Shown here: piece by piece, positions 36,906-44,979 of the stretch | Position numbering within the stretch: the first letter of the stretch is position 1 | Layout: every line of letters begins with the position of its first letter | Assembly (NCBI GenBank): GCA_020846875.1 | Contig: JADLDB010000046.1 | Location: 1-64,000, forward strand | Direction of reading: 5' to 3' | Length of the DNA: 64,000 nt | DNA from: Myxococcales bacterium | GTDB taxonomy: Bacteria > Myxococcota > Myxococcia > Myxococcales > Myxococcaceae | Position numbers and translations under genes: made by a program | Notes under the pieces: model-generated | The model's database searches: none | What the model was told of the DNA's origin: nothing | The model's input: only the letters and a program-made list of their open reading frames with translations

Positions 36906-37418
36906 ATGAATGGCCGCCTCGCCGTCGCCTTAGCGTCGTGCATCCTCGTCGGCGGTGCGGCTGCTGCCGCGCCCCCTGCCGGCCAGGCGAAGGCCGCCTT
37001 CGAGCGCCTCACCAAGCTGGACGGAAGCTGGAGGTCGGAAGGGAAGGACTCGGCGGTGCACGTCACCTGGCGCGTCATCGCTGGCGGCGCGGCGGTGCTG
37101 GAGACCGTGTCCAGCGCGGACCGCACCAGGGTGACGTCGGCCACCGTCTACTCGGTGGAGGGGGATGAGCTGGTGGCCCACCACTTCGGAGAAGGGGCGG
37201 TGGCCCACCCGCGCCTGGTGCTCAAGGCCCAGGAGCCTACGCGCCTTCGCTTCGAGGTCGCCCCCGTCGACGCGCCGAAGGCGGCGCACGCGGCGGCGCT
37301 GCTGTTGGTGGTGAAGGGCGACGACGTGGTGACGCTGGAGTGGACGCTGGCCGGCGGCGCGAAGGCCGGCAAGCGCGCGGTGGACTTGAAGCGCGAGTAC
37401 CTCGACACGCTCAAGTAG
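36906..37418 (+). CDS. Small secreted protein, possibly lipocalin-like
   Basis: The 170-residue protein has a signal peptide ending GGAAAAAPP. The mature part reads AAFERLTKLDGSWRSEGKDS followed by VTWRVIAGGAAVLETVSSAD, a pattern seen in small beta-barrel families such as DUF1579-like proteins that open with an LxGxW motif. AAGG-rich residues are otherwise few. An AAGGAG ribosome-binding site lies just upstream of the ATG at 36906. It follows the patatin gene after 53 bp in the same direction and may be co-transcribed. The ligand and role are unknown. Confidence 0.7.
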   Translation: MNGRLAVALASCILVGGAAAAAPPAGQAKAAFERLTKLDGSWRSEGKDSAVHVTWRVIAGGAAVLETVSSADRTRVTSATVYSVEGDELVAHHFGEGAVAHPRLVLKAQEPTRLRFEVAPVDAPKAAHAAALLLVVKGDDVVTLEWTLAGGAKAGKRAVDLKREYLDTLK

Positions 37419-37421
37419 CCG

Positions 37422-38456
37422 TCAGCCGCGGGCGCGCCACTCGCCTGGAGCCTGGCCCGCCCAGCGCCGGAAGGCCCGGTCGAAGGCCCGCAGCTCCGAG
37501 TAGCCCAGCAGGTACGCCACCTGGGAGAGGTCCAGCCGCGCGTCGGACAGCCAGGCCTTCGCGAGGTCGAAGCGCACCTGGTCCAGCACGTCCTGGAAGG
37601 AGGTGCCCAGGACGGCCAGGCGCCGCTGCAGGGTGCGCCCCGAGAGGCTCATGCGGGTGGCCAGGCGCTCAACGTTCGGCTCGCCGTGCTTCAAGGCCTC
37701 GCGCAGCTCGTAGCGCAGCTTGTCCACCAGGTCGTCCGCCTTCGGGCGCGAGGCCAGCGCCGTGCGGGCGTGTTCCTCCAAAAAGCCGTAGAGCGCCGCG
37801 TCGCCCGACTTCACCTGCGAGCCAAGCGCGCCCACGTCCACCGCGAAGCCGGAGGCGGGCTGCTCGAAGTCCAGGCGGGAGGTGCGGAAGTAGGAAATCA
37901 AGGCGGCGGTGCTCTCGGGCCGCGGCGTGGCGAAGTAGACGCGCGTCACGGGCACGTCGGCGAGCGACCAGAGGACGCGCACCAGCAGCGCGGCCACGTA
38001 CTCCTCCACGTGGCGGCCCAGCGCGTTCGGCTGCACTGTGCACCAGCTCTCCAGGCGCGCTTCCCCGGGCTCCTCCAGGAAGCGGAAGGTCCGCCCCGGG
38101 GAGATGATCGCGTTGTAGCGCGCGGTGTTCTCGTAGGCCTCGCGCAGGGTGGGCACCGCACGGATGAGGAACTCCGCCACCCCGTACGCGCCCTTCGGCA
38201 CGGTGTCGGCGATCTTGAGGCCGAGGTGCGGCTCGCCCAGCGCCTTCGACAGCTCCTCCGCGATGGCCCCCGGGGTGGACAGCGGCGTGGTGAGGTACTG
38301 CCTGCCCGGGGCTTCCTTGAGCGTGGCGGCGTCCAGCGAGTAGCGGGAGATGAAGGGCCCCACGTCCACCCCGCGCTCCCTGGCGTAGTGCAGGAAGAGC
38401 GGGACCATTCGCGACTCGACGGTGGCGCCGCTGCGGCTCACGCGAGGGGGCACCAT
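37422..38456 (-). CDS. AraC-family transcriptional regulator with arabinose-binding-like sensor domain
   Basis: The 344-residue protein starts at the ATG at 38456. Residues about 20-200 match the AraC N-terminal sensor domain of the OruR/MmsR type (EPHLGLKIADTVPKGAYGVA, RTFRFLEEPGEARLESWC). The C-terminus (about 255-340) carries two helix-turn-helices: VERLATRMSLSGRTLQRRLA and LSQVAYLLGYSELRAFDRAF, the standard AraC ending, followed by RWAGQAPGEWR. It probably activates a catabolic or quorum-like gene in response to a small ligand. The target may be the neighbouring gene at 38496, which is divergent with 39 bp between, but no operator pair is visible. Confidence 0.88.
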   Translation of the reverse strand: MVPPRVSRSGATVESRMVPLFLHYARERGVDVGPFISRYSLDAATLKEAPGRQYLTTPLSTPGAIAEELSKALGEPHLGLKIADTVPKGAYGVAEFLIRAVPTLREAYENTARYNAIISPGRTFRFLEEPGEARLESWCTVQPNALGRHVEEYVAALLVRVLWSLADVPVTRVYFATPRPESTAALISYFRTSRLDFEQPASGFAVDVGALGSQVKSGDAALYGFLEEHARTALASRPKADDLVDKLRYELREALKHGEPNVERLATRMSLSGRTLQRRLAVLGTSFQDVLDQVRFDLAKAWLSDARLDLSQVAYLLGYSELRAFDRAFRRWAGQAPGEWRARG

Positions 38457-38495
38457 AGCCAAAAGCCCGGCGCTTTGGGGTAAGCGGGCACCCGC

Positions 38496-39119
38496 GTGCG
38501 CTCCTTCACCACCGCCGAGCTGCCAGGCCGCTGCAGGCGCTGCTGGATCCGCCTCGAGCACTGCATCTGCGCGCTTCTGCCCGTGGTGCGGCCGCGCACC
38601 GGCGTGGTGGTGGTGCGCCACGCGCGCGAAGCCAACAAGTCCACCGGCACCGTGCGGGTGGCGGCGCTGGCCCTGCCCGAGGCGCGCGTCCTCGAGTACG
38701 GCGAGGACACCCAGCCCGCGCAGGCCCAGCTCGGCCCGTTGCTTCTGCCGGGGACGCACCTGCTCTTCCCTTCCGAGGAGTCGGCGCCGTGGGACGGAGC
38801 GCAGGTCCAGCGCCTGGTGGTGCTGGACGGCACCTGGCGTCAGGCCCGGCGGATGTTCCACCGCCTGCCCGCGCTGCACGCGCTGCCGCGCCTGGCCCTG
38901 CCTGCCAAGGAAGAGGCGGTGCTGCGCCTGCGCGAGTCGCCCCACGGGGAAGGCCGCTCCACCCTGGAGGCGATCGCCGACGCCCTGCTGCTCCTCGAAG
39001 GTGACGCGGTGGCCGCCCCCCTGCACCGGCTGCACACGGGCTTCGTGGAGGCTGTCTTCAAGGCCCGCGGCGTGTGGGAGCAGAAGCGCGCCGCCGCTGC
39101 GCCGGAGGAGGTGGGCTAG
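38496..39119 (+). CDS. DTW-domain tRNA-uridine aminocarboxypropyltransferase
   Basis: The 207-residue protein from the GTG at 38496 has the DTW-family zinc motif C13xxC16...C23xC25 and the motif LDGTWRQARRM (112-115 DGTW), which names the family. RSTLEAIADALLLL completes the pattern. DTW proteins such as TapT (E. coli YfiP) transfer the 3-amino-3-carboxypropyl group from S-adenosylmethionine to uridine (acp3U47) of tRNA. The next gene starts two bases after this stop, so the two genes are in one operon with the 39573-40682 gene. The AraC gene is divergent upstream. Confidence 0.88.
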   Translation: MRSFTTAELPGRCRRCWIRLEHCICALLPVVRPRTGVVVVRHAREANKSTGTVRVAALALPEARVLEYGEDTQPAQAQLGPLLLPGTHLLFPSEESAPWDGAQVQRLVVLDGTWRQARRMFHRLPALHALPRLALPAKEEAVLRLRESPHGEGRSTLEAIADALLLLEGDAVAAPLHRLHTGFVEAVFKARGVWEQKRAAAAPEEVG

Positions 39120-39121
39120 CC

Positions 39122-39550
39122 ATGGGCCGCATGGACTTCGACGACGTCACCCAGACCGGGGACGTGCCCTCGCAGGACTCCCTGCCCAGGTCCCAGCCGC
39201 TGCCCTGGATTCTGCTGGCGGTGGCGACGTTGCTGGGCCTGGTGGTGGGCGGCCTGGGCTGGGTGCGGGCCGGCAGCGAAGCAGAGCGCGCCGACGAGGC
39301 CGCGGCGGCCGAAGCAAGAGCCCAGGCCGAGGCGAGCGCGAAGGCCACGCGCGCCGAGGAGCTGGAGCAGCAGAGGGCCGAGGTGGACGCCCAGGTGAAG
39401 GCGCTGGAGGGCGAGCGCGACGCGCTCAAGCAGGAAGTGACGGCGCTGGAAGAGAAGGCGGCGAAGCTGGCCTCCGCGTCGTCCCCCGCGCCCACGAAGG
39501 CCACCGCGAAGAAGCCCAAGAAGAAGTCCACCAAGCGCAAGCGCAGGTAG
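39122..39550 (+). CDS. Small inner-membrane coiled-coil protein
   Basis: The 142-residue protein, from the ATG at 39122, has a short acidic cytoplasmic N-terminus, one membrane helix (about residues 28-50, PWILLAVATLLGLVVGG), and then an Ala/Glu-rich heptad coiled coil (ELEQQRAEVDAQVKALEGER). It ends in a strongly basic Lys/Arg tail (KKPKKKSTKRKRR). I do not recognise a family. Its start is two bases after the DTW gene stop, so translation is probably coupled. The 22-base gap to the next gene contains GGAGCCGC, a weak ribosome-binding site. Confidence 0.75.
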   Translation: MGRMDFDDVTQTGDVPSQDSLPRSQPLPWILLAVATLLGLVVGGLGWVRAGSEAERADEAAAAEARAQAEASAKATRAEELEQQRAEVDAQVKALEGERDALKQEVTALEEKAAKLASASSPAPTKATAKKPKKKSTKRKRR

Positions 39551-39572
39551 CAGGGTAGAAGGAGCCGCGGCC

Positions 39573-40682
39573 ATGCTCCTGCTCAACGACGCCTTCGTCC
39601 GGGCCTTCCGCATCTACGACGTGGCCGACGGCATTCGCCTCGAGCGCTGCCGGCAGCTCTTCGAGAAGGGCGGCGCCGCCACCCGGCGCCTCAAGCTGGT
39701 GCGCGAGGGCAGCGAGTACATTCAACTGTCCAACCCGCCGCTGCTGGTGGAGCTGGGCGCGCGCTCGCTCACCCTGGGCGGCCTCGCCCGAGAGGTGCAG
39801 GTGGCGGCCCGGGTGTTCGACTTCGGCTGCATCTCGGTGGCCCTCACCCTGCCGCTGCCCAGGGGCACCACCTCCGAGGCGCTGGTGCCGCTGGTCGATC
39901 TGCTCACCGACGATCCCGCCGTCGACGCCCTGGCGCTGGACGAGGTGAACAAGCTGCGGCGCGCCCTGGAGCCGGCCTTCGAGGCCCCCCACCTCTGGGA
40001 GCAGAACGAGGGCTACGCGGTGGTGTTGGTGAAGGCGCTGGAGGGCGCCCCCGACGCCGCGAAGGTGCTGGAGGATCCGCACCTGGCGCGCCTGCTGGTG
40101 GGCGAGGTGAAGGAGCCCCGGCTGTCCGGGGCCGAGGAGCGCGAGGTGCTGGGCGAGCACTACTCGTACACCCCGGGGGACGTGGCGGTGATCGAGTGGA
40201 ACGCCGCCTTCCTCTACGAGCCGTCGGGCAGCGAGGACCTGTTGGATCTGCTCGAGTTCGCCAACGCCCAGCTGCTCGAGCTGCGCTACTTCGACTCGGT
40301 GCTCGACGCCGAGCTCGAGCGCGTCTACGACGCCATCGGCCAGAAGAAGGGCGGCACCATCCTCTACAGCCCGTACAAGCGCATGCTGCGCGAGCTGATG
40401 CTGACCCTCATCGAGCTGTCCGAGTTCATCGAGCGGGTAGAGAACGCCCTCAAGATCGTCGGCGACGTCTACCTGGCCCGCGTGTACGAGGCCGCCGGCC
40501 GCCAGCTCCGCGTAGGGCGCTGGACCGAGCAGGTGTCCCGCAAGCACCGGCTGCTCCAGCAGACCTACGCGCTGCTCAAGGGTGAGGTGGACACCGATCG
40601 CTCGCTCACCCTGGAGGTGATGATCGTGGTGCTGATCATCCTGGAGATCCTCATGGCGGTGACGCGGGTCTCTGAGCACTGA
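39573..40682 (+). CDS. RMD1/DUF155-like protein with C-terminal membrane helix
   Basis: The 369-residue protein begins [20 protein letters not shown]. The central part ([20 protein letters not shown], then [20 protein letters not shown]) and the closing [20 protein letters not shown] helix resemble the RMD1/DUF155 family, whose members end with one or two C-terminal hydrophobic helices. The family includes mitochondrial inner-membrane proteins and bacterial homologues of unknown biochemical role. It is the third gene of a run with the DTW protein and the coiled-coil protein. Alternative: an unrelated tail-anchored protein. Confidence 0.5.
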   Translation: MLLLNDAFVRAFRIYDVADGIRLERCRQLFEKGGAATRRLKLVREGSEYIQLSNPPLLVELGARSLTLGGLAREVQVAARVFDFGCISVALTLPLPRGTTSEALVPLVDLLTDDPAVDALALDEVNKLRRALEPAFEAPHLWEQNEGYAVVLVKALEGAPDAAKVLEDPHLARLLVGEVKEPRLSGAEEREVLGEHYSYTPGDVAVIEWNAAFLYEPSGSEDLLDLLEFANAQLLELRYFDSVLDAELERVYDAIGQKKGGTILYSPYKRMLRELMLTLIELSEFIERVENALKIVGDVYLARVYEAAGRQLRVGRWTEQVSRKHRLLQQTYALLKGEVDTDRSLTLEVMIVVLIILEILMAVTRVSEH

Positions 40683-40731
40683 CGCTTCTTCGCGCCCCGC
40701 CCCGCACGGATCTACAGTGTTGCCTCCCGTG

Positions 40732-42204
40732 ATGGTCGACCACACCCGGCGCTTCGGAGACCTGCTGGTGGAGCTCGGCCTGGTGACCGAAGGCCAGGTC
40801 GCCGAGGCGCTGGCGCTGCAGCCCCTCACCGGCACGCGGGTGGGCGAGGCGCTCCTGTCCCTGGGCTACCTGACGCGCGCCCAGTTGCAGCGGGCCCTGT
40901 CCGTCGCGGTCACGCGCGGCGAGGTGGTGGTGCTCGATCGCCCGCCGCTGGGGGAGATCCTGGTCGGCCTGCGCGCGGCCACCAGCGGCCAGGTCGAGCA
41001 GGGCCTTGAAGTCCAGCGCTCGAGCGGCCGGAGGCTCGGAGAGGTGCTGGTGCAGCAGGGGGTCATCGATCACCGGCAGCTGTACGAGGCGCTGGGCCTG
41101 CAGCAGCGCATGGCCAACACCGCCGCGGTGGTGAAGCCGAAGGACGCGGGCATGCCGTCGGGTCACCGCCTGGTGGTGGTGGACGACAGCGAGCTGGCCT
41201 GCACCCTGGTCCAGGACGGGCTGGCCAGCCGCGGCTTCGAGGTGGTGGCCTTCACCGATCCCTACCTGGCACTGGAGCAGATCGATCTGCTCGAGCCGGA
41301 CCTGGTGCTGACCGATCTCGACATGCCCGGCCTGGACGGGGCCGAGCTGTGCCAGCGGCTCAAGAACGGCCCGCGGGGCGAGGTGCCGGTCATCATGCTC
41401 ACCGCCCAGGACGACGACGGACAGCGGGTGGCGGGGCTGCGCGCGGGGGCGGACGACTACATCTCCAAGGGCGCGTCGATGGACGAGCTGGCGGCGCGGG
41501 TGCACTCGGTGCTGCGCCGCACGTCCGAGACCAAGCGCGTGCGCCGGCTGTTCGCCCGCTACACCTCGGACGCGGTGGTGGACGAGATCCTGCGCACCGG
41601 CGACGTGGTGCTGACCGGCGAGCGCCGGGAGGTGACGGTGCTGTTCGCCGACCTGCGGAACTTCACCGCGCTGGCGGAAGGGCTGCCGCCCGAGGACGTG
41701 ATGCGGGTGCTCAACGAGGTGCTCGGGCGCCTGGCGGACGTGGTGCTGGAGTGGAGCGGCACGCTGGACAAGTTCCTGGGCGACGGGCTGATGGCCATCT
41801 GGGGCGCGCCGGTCCGCCGGGACGACGACGTCGAGGCCGCGGTGAGCGCCGCGCTGCAGATGCAGCAGGTGATGCGCGAGCTCAACGCCGCGCGCCCGAA
41901 GGCGCAGCAGCTCGAGCTGGGCGTCGGCGTGAACAGCGGGCTGGTGATCGCCGGCAGCGTGGGCAACGCCCGCCGCACCGAGTACACCTGCGTGGGCGAT
42001 CCGGTAAACGTCGCCTCGCGGCTGTGCGCGCTGGCGGCGGGTGGGGAAATCCTCGTCGGCGAGGCCACCGCTTTTCACCTGACGCACCTCTCGCCGCTGG
42101 AGCCGCTGCCCCCGGCGCGGGTGAAGGGCAAGGCCCGCCCGGTGCCGCTCTTCCGCGTCACGCCTGCGCTGGAGCAGGCCATGAGTTCGCAGCGGCGCTT
42201 CTGA
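40732..42204 (+). CDS. MshEN-REC-class III adenylate cyclase signalling fusion
   Basis: I use the ATG at 40732 (490 residues); a GTG five codons upstream is possible. Residues 5-130 contain four copies of a short unit of the form RxGxxLxxxGxxT ([52 protein letters not shown]), typical of MshEN/GspE-N c-di-GMP-binding modules. Residues 145-265 are a REC domain with D195 in VLTDLDMPG and K246. Residues 298-460 are a class III cyclase with metal aspartates D307 (LFADLRNF) and D351 ([12 protein letters not shown]), [15 protein letters not shown], and Lys347 next to D351, fitting an adenylate cyclase of the IIIb type. Confidence 0.82.
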   Translation: MVDHTRRFGDLLVELGLVTEGQVAEALALQPLTGTRVGEALLSLGYLTRAQLQRALSVAVTRGEVVVLDRPPLGEILVGLRAATSGQVEQGLEVQRSSGRRLGEVLVQQGVIDHRQLYEALGLQQRMANTAAVVKPKDAGMPSGHRLVVVDDSELACTLVQDGLASRGFEVVAFTDPYLALEQIDLLEPDLVLTDLDMPGLDGAELCQRLKNGPRGEVPVIMLTAQDDDGQRVAGLRAGADDYISKGASMDELAARVHSVLRRTSETKRVRRLFARYTSDAVVDEILRTGDVVLTGERREVTVLFADLRNFTALAEGLPPEDVMRVLNEVLGRLADVVLEWSGTLDKFLGDGLMAIWGAPVRRDDDVEAAVSAALQMQQVMRELNAARPKAQQLELGVGVNSGLVIAGSVGNARRTEYTCVGDPVNVASRLCALAAGGEILVGEATAFHLTHLSPLEPLPPARVKGKARPVPLFRVTPALEQAMSSQRRF

Positions 42205-42254
42205 ACAATCGGCCGTTGAAATCCTGCGGGGCCGATGAGATGTATGGCGAAGCC

Positions 42255-42818
42255 ATGTCCGATCCACTCAACGCACGCGCGAAGTCCCTGGAAGACGCCT
42301 ACTTCTCTGCGGCCGAGGCCAAGGCCATCGAGAAGCTCAAGGAGAAGGCAGAGCGCGCCTACACCAAGAAGGACATCCAGCAGCTCACCGGCATCAGCAA
42401 CGACGTGGTGCTGGAGAAGCTGGCCGACCTGAAGATCGGCGGAGCCGCGGTGCTGGTGATGTCCTTTTTCCCGATGATCGCCGTGGCCTGGGCCGACGGG
42501 CAGATCCTCGCGGAGGAGAAGGAGATCATCATGCGCCTGGTCGCCACCATGGGCGTGCAGCCGGGCGGCCCCACCCACGAGTACCTGGACAAGTGGCTGG
42601 CCGAGAAGCCCGAGCCCATGTGGATGCGCCTGTGGACCGAGTACGTCCAGGCGCTGTGCGAGAAGATGAAGCCGGAGGACCGCGCCCTGCTCAAGAACAC
42701 CGTGGTGGGCCGCGCCCGGGTGGTGGCGGAAGCCGCCGGCGGCCTCCTCGGCGTGCTGTGGAACGTCAGCAAGGCCGAGAAGCACGTCATCGAACAGCTC
42801 GAGCAGGCCTTCACCTGA
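42255..42818 (+). CDS. TerB-like cytoplasmic protein
   Basis: From the ATG at 42255 the 187-residue protein has an acidic helical N-terminus and then FFPMIAVAWADGQILAEEKE, the TerB/DjlA-type motif in which WADGxIxxxE provides metal-coordinating acidic residues. Two more helices follow. TerB-like domains occur in tellurite-resistance and phage-related contexts and in membrane-associated stress proteins. There is no signal peptide. A helix GAAVLVMSF may give weak membrane affinity. It lies 50 bp after the cyclase gene in the same direction. An upstream ATG at 42240 is the alternative start. Confidence 0.7.
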   Translation: MSDPLNARAKSLEDAYFSAAEAKAIEKLKEKAERAYTKKDIQQLTGISNDVVLEKLADLKIGGAAVLVMSFFPMIAVAWADGQILAEEKEIIMRLVATMGVQPGGPTHEYLDKWLAEKPEPMWMRLWTEYVQALCEKMKPEDRALLKNTVVGRARVVAEAAGGLLGVLWNVSKAEKHVIEQLEQAFT

Positions 42819-42911
42819 AAGCCGCGCGCCCACGGTGGGCGCAGATGTGCGACAGCTCGAAGGCGTTCGGCCCGCGAGAGGTGAAGGGCGTCTGGTACGC
42901 TTGGGCTCTCG

Positions 42912-43745
42912 ATGCCGGGCCTCGTCCTCATCGCCGCGGCGCTGGCCGCCGCTCCTCCGCTGAAGGTGGCCTCGCTGGGCTTCTCTTCGCAGGGAGTGGG
43001 GCAGGACGTCGCCCGGCGCCTCGAGCAGCGCTTCGCAGCCCAGTTGGAGCTGGGAGAAGGCCTCGAGGTGTTGCCGAGGAGCGGCTGCTCGGTGGAGGCG
43101 GCTGGCTGCCTGGCGGAGCAGGCCGGCCGGGGAGCGACCGCCGTCGCCGCGGGGTCGATCGCGCGGGTGGGTGGGCGGTGGTCGGCGGGGGTGAAGCTCG
43201 TCGACCCCTCCAGCGCCCGCGCCCTCTTCGCCACGTCCGTCGAAGGAGCGGACGAAGGAGCGCTCGAGCACCTGCTCGGCGACGCTGCCCGACGAGCCCG
43301 CCAGTCGCTGGGGCTCACCCTCAGCCCGGCGAGCGTGACGGCTGCGCCCCAGGCGGGGATCGAGCCGGCCCCTGCTGAAGTCTCGGCCAGCGGCCTTGAG
43401 CCAGCGACCCCGTGGAAGCAGTTCAGCCTCATCGGCGCCGGCCTCGTCAGCATCGGGGTCAGCACCTTCTTTTTCGCTCAAGCTGCCGAAGCGCAGTGGA
43501 TCCTCGACGACATCGAGAGAGATCCTTCGCTGCCCGGCAGTGAGGACCTGGTGAGGAAGGCTCAGAATCAGGCCAGCCGCGGGAAGACGGCCCTGGGCCT
43601 CGGGTGGGGCCTCGCCGGCGCCGGCGCGGCGCTGGTCGCGGGCGGGGTGATCTGGTGGCTCCTCGACAGGCCGGAAGGGCCTTCAGCCTCCCTTCTTCCG
43701 ATGCCGGGAGGCATCGCGGCGGCCGTGGCAGGGACCTTCCCTTGA
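42912..43745 (+). CDS. Secreted/membrane protein of unknown function
   Basis: The 277-residue protein has a signal peptide (MPGLVLIAAALAAAPPL). The mature part runs KVASLGFSSQGVGQDVARRL, then FAAQLELGEGLEVLPRSG, patterns seen in secreted myxobacterial proteins that estimate a rank-like domain over an Ala-rich core. Two hydrophobic helices (about 165-187 and 220-248) suggest a C-terminal membrane hairpin. I do not recognise the family. It shares orientation and a 13-bp gap with the Gly-rich lipoprotein at 43759 and is likely co-transcribed with it. Confidence 0.65.
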   Translation: MPGLVLIAAALAAAPPLKVASLGFSSQGVGQDVARRLEQRFAAQLELGEGLEVLPRSGCSVEAAGCLAEQAGRGATAVAAGSIARVGGRWSAGVKLVDPSSARALFATSVEGADEGALEHLLGDAARRARQSLGLTLSPASVTAAPQAGIEPAPAEVSASGLEPATPWKQFSLIGAGLVSIGVSTFFFAQAAEAQWILDDIERDPSLPGSEDLVRKAQNQASRGKTALGLGWGLAGAGAALVAGGVIWWLLDRPEGPSASLLPMPGGIAAAVAGTFP

Positions 43746-43758
43746 GTGAAGGGGTGCG

Positions 43759-44649
43759 ATGAAGCACGGACTCACACGACTTGTCTGGCTCTACGTCGCG
43801 GCTGTGGCGCTCGCCGGGGGCTGCAACTGCGGCTCTTTCGACGCCCAGTACGAGCGCATCTGCGACATGGCCAACGCCGGGGAGTGTGACGACGGTGGCG
43901 TCGACGACGGCGGTGTGGACGGGGGCCCTGGTGGAGGAGGTGGCTCACCTCTGGGGGGAGGCTCGGGCGGAGGGAGCAACACAGGCGGCGGAACGAGCGG
44001 CGGAGTGGGCGGAGGAACGGGCGGCGGAAGCATGGGCGGCGGCGTGGGTGGAGGCATGGGCGGCGGCGTGGGTGGAGGCACGGGCGGCGGAAGCACGGGC
44101 GGTGGAGTGGGCGGGGGCCCGGGTGGAGGAACGGGCGGCGGAAGCATGGGCGGAGGCACGGGCGGCGGAATGGGCGGGGGCCCGGGTGGAGGAACGGGTG
44201 GCGCAACGGGCGGCGGACCTGGCGGAGGAACGGGCGGCGCAACGGGCGGTGGACCTGGCGGAGGAACGGGTGGCGCAACGGGCGGCGGAGCGGGCGGAGG
44301 CACGGGCGGCGGAATGGGCGGGGGCCCGGGTGGAGGAACGGGTGGCGCAACGGGCGGCGGACCTGGCGGAGGCACGGGCGGCGCAACGGGCGGCGGACCT
44401 GGCGGAGGAACGGGCGGCGGACCTGGCGGAGGAACGGGCGGCGCAACGGGCGGAGGACCGGGCGGCGCAACGGGCGGCGGACCTGGCGGCGGAGCGGGCG
44501 GAGGAACGGGCGGCGCAACGGGAACGGGCGGAGGAACGGGCGGAGGAACGGGCGGAGGAACGGGCGGAGGAACGGGCGGCGGAGGCGTCCTAGGAATGGA
44601 CGGCGGAGAAATGCTGCCGGTGGACGCAGGTATGGCAGACGCTGGGTGA
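43759..44649 (+). CDS. Gly-rich lipoprotein with long GGGTGG repeats
   Basis: The 296-residue protein has a lipoprotein signal with lipobox ALAGGC (Cys22), a Cys-rich start (CNCGSFDAQYERICD) and a short acidic GGVDDGGVDGG section. The remainder is about 220 residues of GGGTGG- and GGGPGG-type repeats, closing with MDGGEMLPVDAGMADAG. It is probably a flexible surface chain or adhesive mat component rather than an enzyme. Its repeat DNA is annotated separately. The next gene begins two bases after its stop. Confidence 0.75.
   Translation: MKHGLTRLVWLYVAAVALAGGCNCGSFDAQYERICDMANAGECDDGGVDDGGVDGGPGGGGGSPLGGGSGGGSNTGGGTSGGVGGGTGGGSMGGGVGGGMGGGVGGGTGGGSTGGGVGGGPGGGTGGGSMGGGTGGGMGGGPGGGTGGATGGGPGGGTGGATGGGPGGGTGGATGGGAGGGTGGGMGGGPGGGTGGATGGGPGGGTGGATGGGPGGGTGGGPGGGTGGATGGGPGGATGGGPGGGAGGGTGGATGTGGGTGGGTGGGTGGGTGGGGVLGMDGGEMLPVDAGMADAG
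43921..44590 (+). repeat. Gly-coding tandem repeat, including a 36-bp unit
   Basis: Most of the lipoprotein gene is an imperfect array of 12-base blocks of the type GGAACGGGCGGC. In 44195-44480 a 36-bp unit recurs that codes for TGGATGGGPGGG; I count about five copies with small changes (A or M replacing P or T). Near-identical units make the array prone to slippage and unequal recombination, so its length is likely to differ between strains. Confidence 0.85.
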
Positions 44650-44651
44650 TC

Positions 44652-44885
44652 ATGCGCGCGAGGCTCTTTCAGAGCTTCCTGTTGGTGCTGGTGCTCTGGG
44701 CTCAAGTCGCCTGGCCGACGCATCGGGCACCAGGGTCGCCTTCCGGTCCGGGTGGCTTCGGTCGCATCCTGATTCAACTCGCAGAAGACAGCAGCGGGAC
44801 CAGCTGCGCCGCCTCGGAAGAGGGCTGTCAGGGCGAATGCGTCAGCGGCTGGGACGGGGGCGCGCCCGTCTGCAACATGCGCTAA
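44652..44885 (+). CDS. Small secreted Cys-containing protein
   Basis: The 77-residue protein (ATG at 44652) opens with a hydrophobic signal-like segment (LFQSFLLVLVLWAQVAW). The remainder holds four cysteines in the pattern C-x6-C-x3-C ... C (TSCAASEEGCQGECVSGW and NMR at the end), so it could be disulfide-bonded outside the cytoplasm. It follows the Gly-rich lipoprotein by two bases and may be its partner or a processing leftover. gyrA lies 94 bp downstream. No family is recognised; a spurious frame cannot be fully excluded. Confidence 0.55.
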   Translation: MRARLFQSFLLVLVLWAQVAWPTHRAPGSPSGPGGFGRILIQLAEDSSGTSCAASEEGCQGECVSGWDGGAPVCNMR

Positions 44886-44979
44886 CGACGCGTATTCATA
44901 GGCAAAATTGCTGCCGCTCGACGCGCTTCCAGCGTTGCTTCGAGGCGCCCGTGAGGCTACGAGGAACGGGCTCCGAACC

